Shown: piece after piece, positions 7,627 through 15,382 of the stretch
How the letters are laid out: the number at the start of each line of letters is the position of its first letter
Numbering within the stretch: position 1 is the stretch's first letter
NCBI GenBank assembly: GCA_934364795.1
Contig: CAKRMK010000016.1
Location: 1 to 64,000 of the forward strand
DNA length: 64,000 nt
Reading direction: 5' to 3'
DNA from: an uncultured Blautia sp.
GTDB lineage: Bacteria; Bacillota; Clostridia; Lachnospirales; Lachnospiraceae
Made by a program: the position numbers and the translations under genes
The notes under the pieces: model-generated
What the model saw: only the letters and a program-made list of their open reading frames with translations
What the model was told of the DNA's origin: nothing
Databases searched by the model: none

Positions 7627-8215
7627 GACTCCATGACTTCCCTTCTTCGTACTTTTGTTAGCAAGTTCTAACTGAAATTATTATAACACTTTTGTTAAAA
7701 AAGAAAATGCAGTTATATGATAAAATTTATCAATAGCCTGTCGATTTTTAAGATAATTTTACGAACGAATCTTATTGTAATAAATGGAAGGCTTTGTTAG
7801 AATAGAGGAAACGAAAGAGAAAAAACAAATTTCTTCTGATTTTCTGCGGCGTTCTGCTGCAGTATGTGCGGACAGCTTTCTGCCATGGGCTAATCAGCCT
7901 GATCAGCAGCAATTCCATCATCCATTTAACTTGAAAAGAATCTGGCATAAGGGTCCTGGAATAACCGACCTGTATCATGAAAACTTGCTTTTCGTGTCTG
8001 TACAGCAAAAGAAGACGCATAAAGTGCGTCACCATAGCCTGCGAAAGTGTAGGAATGATTCTCTGTCGTTTTTCTTACGGCGAAAAAACACATATCTTTT
8101 ACATATCTGAAGTTTTAGGAAGAAAGAGCTGAAAAAAGTTCTTTTTTTCACGGGCGGGTGCAGGAATACTGGCCCGCCTGGAAAATTCTTGAAAGGTTCT
8201 TTATACTGTAAAATC
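7627..8215. other. Gene-poor 589-base stretch
   Basis: Two overlapping frames of 87-108 codons on opposite strands (7784-8110 plus, 7772-8035 minus) have neither a ribosome-binding site nor family-like composition and are not called. The stretch holds the upstream region of the minus-strand metal unit, a short GACGCA/TGCGTC hairpin near 8013-8029, and a GGGCGGG/CCCGCC stem near 8152-8178 without a T-run. It may contain a decayed gene but no match is visible by eye. Confidence 0.5.
7657..7685 (-). promoter_or_regulatory. Probable -10 box and operator of the minus-strand metal unit
   Basis: TATAAT on the minus strand (plus 7680-7685) is followed downstream by GTTAG-N6-CTAAC (plus 7657-7672), a perfect 5+5 palindrome placed where a repressor would block transcription. 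The -35 is poor. A metal-responsive repressor is the natural guess given the HMA gene, but no family consensus is claimed. Confidence 0.45.
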
Positions 8216-9064
8216 TCAGCTTTTTTTATATTTACCAGGGGTAGTGCCTTTATATTTTTTAAAAGTGCGGATAAAATAACTAAGATCATTAAATCCATTT
8301 CTGTAGGCGATGTCTGTTATGGAATCATCTGTCGTAGAAAGCTGGTAGCATGCCTGTTCAATGCGCTGACGGTTCAGATAATCCATAGGTGTCTGATGAG
8401 TCATCTCTGAAAAAAAACGGCAGAAATATTTAGGCGACATGGATACAGAATCAGACAGTTCCCCGAGGGTAAGGGGAGAAGCATAGTTTTTTTCAATAAA
8501 TTCAACAACTTGTTTTAGCTGCAGGATACGTTTATAATCCCGCCGTGCCTTTGGCTGACTGTCCAGATAGTAATGATTACTAAAAATAATACCGAAAAAG
8601 TGGTAAAATTGTCCGATTACAGACAGCTCGTATCCTGGCTTTTTTTCTTCCATTGAATGAAAAAGTGAATTTACTACATTCAAAAGGTCTGGATAACGGC
8701 CATCAAAGTGGTGAAAAATCAGGATGTCCTGGTGTACGATCTTCTGAATATAATCTGCACATACTGAATTCAGCTTCAAAAATACATTCATATCAAAAAC
8801 AATACACTGATAGACACAATCAACAGGAATTCCGGAATGAAGGATTCCGCTGTGTATAAAAATTACATCACCCTTGGTGGCTTTGAAACTTTTTTCGTCT
8901 AAAGTGACGGTGAATTCGCCTGAAAGAATGCGAATGATTTCATATTCCACATGCCAGTGGTAAGACATTACGTATCTTGGATGGTTTATGTCAATGTGAT
9001 GAAATTCAAAAGGGAACTCATAAGTGCCTCTTGGGCGATCTTCATTTTGATCTATAATCTGCAA
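8216..9064 (-). CDS. AraC-family transcriptional regulator, divergent from fucI
   Basis: The 282-aa protein has an N-terminal cupin sensor (HWHVEYEIIRILSGEFTV, metal/sugar pocket residues H36, H38, E40 by pattern, and FIHSGILHSG). Its C-terminal double helix-turn-helix starts at about 185 (SPLTLGELSDSVSMSPKYFCRFF and ITDIAYRNGFNDLSYFIRTFKKYKG). It is transcribed away from fucI across a 255-base intergenic region, the usual arrangement for a local activator of the neighbouring sugar gene. L-fucose or a related sugar is the likely effector (inference). Confidence 0.9.
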   Translation of the reverse strand: MQIIDQNEDRPRGTYEFPFEFHHIDINHPRYVMSYHWHVEYEIIRILSGEFTVTLDEKSFKATKGDVIFIHSGILHSGIPVDCVYQCIVFDMNVFLKLNSVCADYIQKIVHQDILIFHHFDGRYPDLLNVVNSLFHSMEEKKPGYELSVIGQFYHFFGIIFSNHYYLDSQPKARRDYKRILQLKQVVEFIEKNYASPLTLGELSDSVSMSPKYFCRFFSEMTHQTPMDYLNRQRIEQACYQLSTTDDSITDIAYRNGFNDLSYFIRTFKKYKGTTPGKYKKS

Positions 9065-9319
9065 AATCTTTCCTCCCTTCGTAAATTTATAGAAATTTTA
9101 TGATTTCGACAGAAAAGGTGAATATTGTACTATTATTTGCTATTATAACACAAGTAATTTTTCAGAATCAATCTTATAATATGAAATATAAAAAGACTGA
9201 AGAAAGCTGTAAAGAGTTTTAAAACTGTTTGCAGTTGTCACCAGCGAACAGGAACGAAATCCTGCTACTTAAAAAGTAAAAACAATTTATTTAATATTAA
9301 ACAGGAGGTATTTACTATT
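9065..9319. promoter_or_regulatory. Divergent regulatory region and structured leader of fucI
   Basis: A plus-strand TATAAT near 9175-9180 has no good -35, which suits an activated promoter. The leader can form stacked small hairpins: AGTTTTAAAACT (9215-9226), CAGGA/TCCTG (9249-9264) and TACTT/AAGTA (9266-9278). AGGAGG lies 11 bases before the fucI ATG, slightly far. Confidence 0.5.
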
Positions 9320-11116
9320 ATGGCAAAGAGCAGATTAATCGGAAGCTACCCGGTAATTGGTATCAGACCAACCATCGACGGACGTAGAGGAGCTCTTGAT
9401 GTAAGAGGATCTCTGGAAGACCAGACAATGAACATGGCCAAATCCGTTAAGGCTTTATATGAAGAGAATTTAAGATATTCCAACGGTGAGCCGGTAAAGG
9501 TTGTTATCGCTGATACTACAATTGGCCGTGTTGGTGAGGCTGCTGCTTGTGCAGACAAATTCAGACATGAAGGTGTTGATATTACAGTAACTGTTACACC
9601 TTGCTGGTGCTACGGTGCAGAGACAATGGATATGGACCCACAGACAATCAAAGCTGTTTGGGGATTCAATGCAACTGAAAGACCAGGAGCTGTTTACCTT
9701 GCTTCCGTTCTTGCTACACATGCACAGAAAGGTCTTCCGGCATTTGGTATTTACGGACATGAGGTTCTGGATGCGGATGACACTGAGATGCCAGAAGATG
9801 TTAAAGAGAAAATGTTAAGATTCGGTCGTGCAGCAGTTGCAGTTGCAACTATGAGAAACAAATCCTGGCTGCAGATCGGTTCTGTTACAATGGGAATCGG
9901 TGGATCTATCATTGATCCTGATTTCATTGAGTCCTATCTTGGAATGCGTGTAGAGTCTGTTGACGAGGTTGAGATCATTCGTCGTATGACAGAGGGCATC
10001 TATGACCACGAAGAATTTGACAGAGCTATGAAATGGGCAAAAGAAAACTGCACCATCGGATTCGATAAGAACCCACCGGAACTTCAGATGTCAGAAGAGC
10101 AGAAAGAAGAGCAGTTCGAGTTTGTCGTTAAGATGGCAGTTATCATCCAGGAACTTATGAATGGATGCGATAAACTGGATCCGAAATTCTCTGAAGAAGC
10201 AATCGGACATAATGCCATTGCTGCTGGTTTCCAGGGACAGAGACAGTGGACAGACTTCTATCCGAACGGTGACTTCGCAGAAGCTATGCTGAATACTTCC
10301 TTTGACTGGAACGGAGCAAGAGAGCCATATATCCTTGCTACAGAGAACGACGTACTCAATGGTCTTGGAATGCTGTTCATGAAACTTCTTACAGGCCGTG
10401 CACAGATGTTCGCAGATGTTCGTACATACTGGAGTGCTAATGCAGTTAAACGTGTTACAGGATATGATCTTGAAGGCGTTGCAAAAGAGAACGATGGTAT
10501 CATCCATCTGATCAACTCTGGTGCATGCTGTCTGGACGCTTCCGGTGTTGTTAAGGATGAGAACGGCGAAGGCGTTATGAAAGAGTGGTGGAATGTTACT
10601 GAAGAAGATCAGAAAGCCATCATGAAAGCTACTACATGGAACGCAGCTGATAACGGATATTTCCGTGGCGGCGGATTCTCCTCCAGATTTGAGACAAGAG
10701 CTACTATGCCAGCTACTATGATCCGTCTGAACCTTGTAAAGGGACTTGGACCGGTTCTTCAGATCGCAGAAGGATGGACTGTAGAGCTTCCAGAGGATGT
10801 ATCTGATACACTTTGGAAACGTACTGACTATACATGGCCATGCACATGGTTTGTACCGAGATGCGATGGCAAAGATGGCGCATTCAAGTCTGCATATGAT
10901 GTAATGAATAACTGGGGTGCTAACCACGGTGCAATTTCCTATGGACACATCGGAGCTGACCTGATTACAATGTGCTCTATGCTTAGAATTCCGGTTTGCA
11001 TGCACAATGTACCAGAAACTGATATCTTCCGTCCGGCAGCATGGAATGCATTCGGTATGGATAAAGAAGGCGCAGACTTCAGAGCTTGCAAGAACTACGG
11101 ACCTCTTTACAAATAA
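9320..11116 (+). CDS. fucI: L-fucose isomerase
   Basis: The 598-aa protein is full length for FucI, which interconverts L-fucose and L-fuculose. The N-terminal [20 protein letters not shown] is diagnostic. Two predicted metal ligands are Glu342 (LATENDV) and Asp366 (FADVRTYW), 24 residues apart as in the Escherichia coli enzyme (E337/D361). A late MHNVP motif supplies the histidine. Some FucI also act on D-arabinose. No kinase or aldolase is adjacent. The kinase candidate is at 30069 and the aldolase is presumably upstream of the window. Codon choice is highly biased, suggesting strong expression. Confidence 0.95.
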   Translation: MAKSRLIGSYPVIGIRPTIDGRRGALDVRGSLEDQTMNMAKSVKALYEENLRYSNGEPVKVVIADTTIGRVGEAAACADKFRHEGVDITVTVTPCWCYGAETMDMDPQTIKAVWGFNATERPGAVYLASVLATHAQKGLPAFGIYGHEVLDADDTEMPEDVKEKMLRFGRAAVAVATMRNKSWLQIGSVTMGIGGSIIDPDFIESYLGMRVESVDEVEIIRRMTEGIYDHEEFDRAMKWAKENCTIGFDKNPPELQMSEEQKEEQFEFVVKMAVIIQELMNGCDKLDPKFSEEAIGHNAIAAGFQGQRQWTDFYPNGDFAEAMLNTSFDWNGAREPYILATENDVLNGLGMLFMKLLTGRAQMFADVRTYWSANAVKRVTGYDLEGVAKENDGIIHLINSGACCLDASGVVKDENGEGVMKEWWNVTEEDQKAIMKATTWNAADNGYFRGGGFSSRFETRATMPATMIRLNLVKGLGPVLQIAEGWTVELPEDVSDTLWKRTDYTWPCTWFVPRCDGKDGAFKSAYDVMNNWGANHGAISYGHIGADLITMCSMLRIPVCMHNVPETDIFRPAAWNAFGMDKEGADFRACKNYGPLYK

Positions 11117-11159
11117 TCAGAATTTAACAATTTCTTTCTTTCAATAAAAGAGAGTATAA

Positions 11160-11188
11160 GGGAGCGGGATTTTTGTCCCGCTCTTTTT
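11160..11188 (+). terminator. Rho-independent terminator after fucI
   Basis: GAGCGGGA (11162-11169) pairs with TCCCGCTC (11176-11183) across a 6-base loop and is followed by five Ts. Confidence 0.9.
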
Positions 11189-11255
11189 GTGCAAAGAAAT
11201 TACATGAGAATTTCCTGTTGAGGGAAGAGATACTTGTTTTACGGGATTCATTTTA

Positions 11256-11277
11256 GGGAAAATATTTTCTGGAAAAT
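11256..11277 (+). promoter_or_regulatory. TGGAAAAT-type box upstream of the surface-protein gene
   Basis: The perfect palindrome GAAAATATTTTC (11258-11269) is followed directly by TGGAAAAT (11270-11277). The same words recur upstream of the two sensor-linked transporter operons at 24761-24828 and 36732-36807. It lies about 45 bases before the -35 box at 11321, an activator position. Confidence 0.4.
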
Positions 11278-11320
11278 GTAGGAATTTGTTGCAAATCAAG
11301 GAAATTTATAATAAAAACGG

Positions 11321-11348
11321 TTGCATCTTTTTCGTGGTGTGATAAAAT
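11321..11348 (+). promoter_or_regulatory. Sigma-A-type promoter
   Basis: TTGCAT (11321-11326), 16-base spacer, TAAAAT (11343-11348), about 48 bases before the surface-protein ATG. Confidence 0.6.
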
Positions 11349-11396
11349 GGAAAAAAGTATCAAAGGAAGAAAGAAGATAAGGAAAAGGGGAAGGGT

Positions 11397-12635
11397 ATGA
11401 AGAAAAAGCTGGGAATATGGCTGGCTGTGCTTCTTACTTTTTGCATGTGCACCGTTGTCTGGGCAGATGCAGGTAAGTCACAGCAGGTTGATTATAAAAC
11501 AGATTATTATATGATTGTGGAATCACCTGATGGTGGGGTTGACATGTATACAGAGACAGATACCAGCAGCCCGAAACTGAATGATGAACTGATTCCAAAT
11601 GGAACTGTGATTCATGTAGAAGGTGAAAGTAAGGACGATGCCGGAGAAATCTGGGCATACGCACAGCTTCATAATGTGTTCGGATTTTTTGAAGAGAATT
11701 ATCTGAAGCCAGCTACCCTGGCAGAAGCGGTTGCATCAGAACTGCAATTATTTGGCAGCGAAGAGGTAAATTACAGCATTACTGTAAATGCCAAAGAAGA
11801 TGGCTCCGTATCATTATACAAAGGTCCGGGAAAGAAATATGGAACCGTTTCCGGCGGCTGTAAGATTGCAAATGGTGAGAAACTTTATATTGATACAGAA
11901 GTCGATACAGGCAAGGATGGTGTATGGGGACATACATCTGCAGGAGAAGTAGAAGGCTGGGTAAATATTGGAGAAGCTACGAATACTCAGGAGACTACTG
12001 TAGAGTTAGTCCCGGAATCTTCTACAGAGAATGTCAGAAATGCTGAAAGTATTGCTGAAGAAGCAACAGCAGAAGAAGCTTTAGCAGGAACCAAAGAAGC
12101 GCAGACGCCGACCCCGGTACCTACAAATACCAGCACACCAACTCCAAAGCCAACTGCGACTGTTGCGCCTACAGAAGAACCGGAAGAAACTGCGACTCCT
12201 ACTCCGGAACCAACGAATACCAGCACACCAACTCCGAAGCCAGAAGAAACCAGTACACCGACTCCAGAACCAGAAGAGACAGCTACTCCAACCCCAGAGC
12301 CAGAAGAAACCAGTACACCGACCCCAGAGCCAGAAGAAACCAGTACACCGACTCCAGAGCCAGAAGAAACCAGTACGCCAACTCCGGAAGCTACAGCTAC
12401 CAGTACTCCAAGCCCGGAGCCTACTGAAACAGTGGCACCAACAGAAGAGCAGCAGCCATCTGTGTCAGCAGCACCTTCAGAATCTGCTGATCAGGAAACA
12501 TCCAGTGAGAATGTTGAAAGCAGTTCTAATGGAATGAGTAATATTATCTGGATTCTGATTGTTGTGATTGTGATTGGTATTGCAGTTGTGATCTGGCTTC
12601 TTAAGAAAAAAGGAAACAACAAAGAGAATAATTAA
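11397..12635 (+). CDS. Secreted SH3-like, Thr/Pro-repeat protein with C-terminal membrane anchor
   Basis: The 412-aa protein has, in order: a Sec signal peptide (1-24, cleavage near VVWADAG); two bacterial SH3-like modules (about 35-105 and 128-192; GTVIHVEGES..WAYAQL..GFFEENYL and KYGTVSGG..VWGHTSAGEVEGWVN); a long Thr/Pro/Glu linker (about 235-375) with tandem EPEETSTPTP units; and a C-terminal hydrophobic helix (about 385-405, IIWILIVVIVIGIAVVIW) followed by Lys-rich residues. This is a wall-spanning surface protein anchored by a stop-transfer helix rather than LPXTG. SH3 modules often bind peptidoglycan. Why it sits between fucI and fucU is unclear. It has its own promoter and terminators. 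Confidence 0.8.
   Translation: MKKKLGIWLAVLLTFCMCTVVWADAGKSQQVDYKTDYYMIVESPDGGVDMYTETDTSSPKLNDELIPNGTVIHVEGESKDDAGEIWAYAQLHNVFGFFEENYLKPATLAEAVASELQLFGSEEVNYSITVNAKEDGSVSLYKGPGKKYGTVSGGCKIANGEKLYIDTEVDTGKDGVWGHTSAGEVEGWVNIGEATNTQETTVELVPESSTENVRNAESIAEEATAEEALAGTKEAQTPTPVPTNTSTPTPKPTATVAPTEEPEETATPTPEPTNTSTPTPKPEETSTPTPEPEETATPTPEPEETSTPTPEPEETSTPTPEPEETSTPTPEATATSTPSPEPTETVAPTEEQQPSVSAAPSESADQETSSENVESSSNGMSNIIWILIVVIVIGIAVVIWLLKKKGNNKENN
12241..12390 (+). repeat. Five in-frame 30-bp tandem repeats
   Basis: Units begin at 12241, 12271, 12301, 12331 and 12361 with an exact 30-base period. Each encodes PEETxTPTPE. Near-identity at DNA level suggests recent slippage or recombination and a length that may vary between strains. 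Degenerate units extend on both sides. Confidence 0.85.
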
Positions 12636-12660
12636 AAGATCAGATTTTAAATGATTGTAC

Positions 12661-12699
12661 AGGAGGAGTTTTTCATTATTGAGAAAGTCCTCCTTTTTT
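12661..12699 (+). terminator. Rho-independent terminator after the surface-protein gene
   Basis: AGGAGGA (12661-12667) pairs with TCCTCCT (12688-12694), followed by a run of Ts. Confidence 0.75.
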
Positions 12700-12711
12700 A
12701 TACAGCAAAAT

Positions 12712-12745
12712 AAAAACTCCACCAGAGAAAGCCGGTGGAGTTTTT
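12712..12745. terminator. Second, bidirectional terminator
   Basis: AAAAACTCCACC (12712-12723) pairs perfectly with GGTGGAGTTTTT (12734-12745). A- and T-runs on both sides let it serve the surface-protein gene (plus) and fucU (minus). Confidence 0.85.
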
Positions 12746-12817
12746 GCATAGGAGGCTGTTTAAAAACAGCAAGTTTGTAATAATTATTTTAAATCCTGTT
12801 TGAAAAATATCCTGAAA

Positions 12818-13261
12818 TCAGTTATTGATAACAACACCCTTCTGAAGCATTACATTGGCATAAACTGCTTTCTCGCCTGTTGCGATAATGCAATATGCTT
12901 TCTTTGCTTCTTCGTAGAATGCAAAACGTTCAATGTTTCCAACTGCTTTGGCGCCACGCTCATCATGTTTGGAAACGATTTCTTTGTATGTATCCCAGAT
13001 TGGAGTCTTTACAGGATCTCCAGGCATAACTTCCATTAATGTAACTGGTTTTTCTACATAAGAGTCAAGCGGGATAACGGTAAGGATGGCATCCAGAAGC
13101 TCTGGTACCCCATGTCCGTCGCAGCGTACAACAACTGCATCTTTACCCATAGACTCTACAGGAAAGTTACCATCTGCAATAACGATACGGTCACTGTGAC
13201 CCATCTCACATAATACCTTTAAAAGCTGTGGTGAAAGTATTTCCGGAATTCCTTTTAACAT
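12818..13261 (-). CDS. fucU: L-fucose mutarotase (FucU/RbsD family)
   Basis: The 147-aa protein has the FucU length and motifs: MLKGIPEILSPQLLKVLCEMGHSD with the catalytic-region His (GHSD) near residue 22, IADGNFP, and a C-terminal GERAxYxNxxLxKGV-like end (GEKAVYANVMLQKGV). It speeds exchange between alpha and beta L-fucose and so helps FucI. The protein is a cytoplasmic ring-forming homomer. It has a good AGGGAG ribosome-binding site and is divergent from the aldolase operon, unlike the classical fuc operons where it follows the isomerase or kinase. Confidence 0.93.
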   Translation of the reverse strand: MLKGIPEILSPQLLKVLCEMGHSDRIVIADGNFPVESMGKDAVVVRCDGHGVPELLDAILTVIPLDSYVEKPVTLMEVMPGDPVKTPIWDTYKEIVSKHDERGAKAVGNIERFAFYEEAKKAYCIIATGEKAVYANVMLQKGVVINN

Positions 13262-13408
13262 AATATTGATCTCCCTTCATTCATGGTCAAAACAGCCAGT
13301 TATTTATATGTGCTATAGCTGTTTCGAAAATATTCTACTCTATAGATTAGCGTGCTTCTGACAATTTTTCAAGGTAAAATTTTACACAAATAGTTGAAAA
13401 ATTTACTG

Positions 13409-13463
13409 TTGACAGAAAGGGGGGGAAGCGTTAATATGAACTTAAACGGAAACGTTTCGGTTT
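13409..13463 (+). promoter_or_regulatory. Strong promoter with LacI-type operator just downstream
   Basis: TTGACA (13409-13414), 17-base spacer, TAATAT (13432-13437). The near-perfect 20-bp palindrome AAACGGAAACGTTTCGGTTT lies at 13444-13463 (core GAAACGTTTC 13449-13458), covering the expected start site. The LacI-family gene is the second gene of the operon, so autoregulation is likely. The core also resembles a CcpA cre site but lacks the outer T and A bases. Confidence 0.75.
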
Positions 13464-13514
13464 CTGAAAAACAGAAGATGCATTGCCTGTACAGACAGGC
13501 AGAAGGAGGAGAAT

Positions 13515-14363
13515 ATGCCACTTGTTACATCCAAGGAAATGTTACTGAAGGCCCAGCAGGGAGGATATGCAGTTGGTGCATTTAATGCAGAGAATATGGA
13601 AATGGTGAAGGCTATTATTCAGGCAGCAGAGGAGCTGAAAGCACCAGTTATGATCCAGACCACCCCATCTACAGTGAAATATGGAACTTTAGAAACTTAT
13701 CAGGCAATTGTTGCAGCAGAAGCTGCCAAGGCTTCCGTTCCGGTTTGCCTGCATCTGGATCACGGCAGCAGCTTTGATCTTGCGATGAAAGCCCTGAAGG
13801 CAGGATACACATCCGTTATGATTGATGGTTCCAAGCTTGATTACGAGGGTAATATTGAAGTCAGCAAGAAGGTTGCAGATGTAGCAGCATCTATGGGTAT
13901 TCCATGCGAAGCAGAGCTTGGCAAAGTAGGCGGCAAAGAGGATGATCTGGTTGCAGTAGCTGATACCAATACAGATCCTATGGAAGCGAAAGAATTTGCA
14001 GAGCGTACAGGTGTTACCTCTCTTGCTGTAGCAATTGGTACAGCACATGGTTTTTATGTTGGAACTCCTGTCCTTGATAAGGAACGTTTAAGTGAAATCC
14101 GTAAGGTGGTAGATATTCCGCTGGTACTTCATGGTGCATCCGGTCTTAGCGATGAAGATGTAATGGACTGTGTAAAGAGAGGAATCTGCAAAGTGAATTT
14201 TGCAACAGAACTGCGTGCTGCATATTCCGAGGCTGTAAGAGAGACTCTTGAGGACGAGAAAGTATTTGATCCTAAGGCATATGGTAAGGCGGGAATTGCT
14301 GCAGTGAAAGAATTGGTAATGGCTCGTATGAAGGTCTGCGGCTGCGACGGTAAAGCAGAGTAA
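13515..14363 (+). CDS. Class II ketose-bisphosphate aldolase (GatY/KbaY-like)
   Basis: The 282-aa protein has all class II aldolase landmarks. The catalytic Asp82 and zinc ligand His83 are in LHLDHG, further zinc ligands are His178 (GTAHGF) and His206 (LVLHGASG), and Glu132 is in CEAELG. Asp82/His83 match the numbering of tagatose-1,6-bisphosphate aldolases. Its neighbours, a GatD-like dehydrogenase and a PfkB kinase, favour tagatose-1,6-bisphosphate as substrate, giving glyceraldehyde-3-phosphate and DHAP; fructose-1,6-bisphosphate cannot be excluded. First gene of the operon, with AGGAGGAG before ATG. Confidence 0.88.
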   Translation: MPLVTSKEMLLKAQQGGYAVGAFNAENMEMVKAIIQAAEELKAPVMIQTTPSTVKYGTLETYQAIVAAEAAKASVPVCLHLDHGSSFDLAMKALKAGYTSVMIDGSKLDYEGNIEVSKKVADVAASMGIPCEAELGKVGGKEDDLVAVADTNTDPMEAKEFAERTGVTSLAVAIGTAHGFYVGTPVLDKERLSEIRKVVDIPLVLHGASGLSDEDVMDCVKRGICKVNFATELRAAYSEAVRETLEDEKVFDPKAYGKAGIAAVKELVMARMKVCGCDGKAE

Positions 14364-14374
14364 GAGGCATTTCT

Positions 14375-15382
14375 ATGGCAGCGACGATGAAAGACATTGC
14401 CAGGCGGACAGGTCTTGGCCTGGCAACGATCTCCTCTTATTTCAATGGGGGAAATGTAAGAGAGAAAAACCGCATCAAAATCGAAGAAGCCATCAAAGAG
14501 TTACACTATGAAGTAAATGAAGTTGCCCGTGGACTTAAGACAAATGCAACGAAAACAGTAGGCGTTGTTATTCCAGAGCTGAATAACGTATTCTGTGCAG
14601 AAGTTATCAGTGGAATGGAAGACATTTTGCGTAGTCATGGATATGCGGCCATTGTCTGTGACTGCAGGACAGATAAAGCTCTTGAGAAAGAGGCTGTGGA
14701 TTTTCTTACAAGAAAACGAGTGGACGGAATTATTAATATGCCGGTGGATATGACGGGGGCGCATCTGCTTGAATTTCAGAGAACAGGAAAGCCCATTGTT
14801 CTTATTGACCGTATGATCCAGAATATTTCCTGTGACTGCGTGCTTGTAGACAATGAGAATGCAGCAGAGAAGGCTGTAGCCATGCTTGTGGAACAACATC
14901 ATCATAAGATTGGGCTGATTGGCGGTCCAGATGAGGTTTTTACAGCCAGACAGCGTATGCTGGGATATATGAAAGCTCTTAAGAAGCATGGAATTGCAGT
15001 TGATGAGAAACTGATTTGTCATGGAGATTATACGATTCAGGGCGGTGTTCAGGCTGTGGAAGAGCTGGTAAGGGATAATCCGGATATGACGGCTGTATTT
15101 GTAACCAACTACGAGATGACAATGGGAGCTGTGATAGGGCTGAATGAAATGGGGGTATCCATGCCGGAAGAGATTTCGCTGATTGGATTTGATAATCTTC
15201 CATTTGCCAGAGCCTGCAGACCTTCTCTTACCATAGTGTCGCAGCCTACAGAAAGAATTGCGAAAGAAACGGCAGAAATCATGCTGGAACGTCTGGAAGG
15301 CAAGGAAGACCTTCCAGAGCATATCATACGGAAACTTCAGACAGATATTTTTGTGGGAAAATCCATAAGGAGACAAGGATGA
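14375..15382 (+). CDS. LacI-family transcriptional regulator
   Basis: The 335-aa protein starts with a LacI helix-turn-helix (MKDIARRTGLGLATISSYFNG at 5-25) and a hinge helix (VARGLKTNATKTVGVVIPEL). A type I periplasmic-binding fold follows (IGLIGG, AVFVTNYEMTMGA, ISLIGFDNLPFA). The recognition helix has L-A-T-I-S-S rather than the usual V-A-T-V-S-R, so operator preference may be unusual. It sits between the aldolase and the kinase and overlaps the kinase start by four bases. The palindrome at 13444-13463 is the obvious target. Confidence 0.92.
   Translation: MAATMKDIARRTGLGLATISSYFNGGNVREKNRIKIEEAIKELHYEVNEVARGLKTNATKTVGVVIPELNNVFCAEVISGMEDILRSHGYAAIVCDCRTDKALEKEAVDFLTRKRVDGIINMPVDMTGAHLLEFQRTGKPIVLIDRMIQNISCDCVLVDNENAAEKAVAMLVEQHHHKIGLIGGPDEVFTARQRMLGYMKALKKHGIAVDEKLICHGDYTIQGGVQAVEELVRDNPDMTAVFVTNYEMTMGAVIGLNEMGVSMPEEISLIGFDNLPFARACRPSLTIVSQPTERIAKETAEIMLERLEGKEDLPEHIIRKLQTDIFVGKSIRRQG

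Noticed and set aside
7784..8110. 108-codon plus-strand frame
   Set aside because: No ribosome-binding site, no family-like pattern, and an equally long frame opposes it; judged non-coding.
8152..8178. GGGCGGG/CCCGCC stem as terminator of the minus-strand AraC gene
   Set aside because: On the minus strand the stem is followed by As rather than Ts, so it is not a standard terminator.
10091..11005. 304-codon minus-strand frame within fucI
   Set aside because: Shadow of the strongly biased fucI codons; no start signal and no recognisable domain.
12241..12390. Regular 30-bp repeats as a possible CRISPR array
   Set aside because: The units are contiguous without spacers and encode an in-frame protein repeat.
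13394..13585. 63-codon frame possibly a leader peptide of the aldolase operon
   Set aside because: Its first codons overlap the spacer and -10 box of the promoter at 13409-13437, so it would not be transcribed whole.
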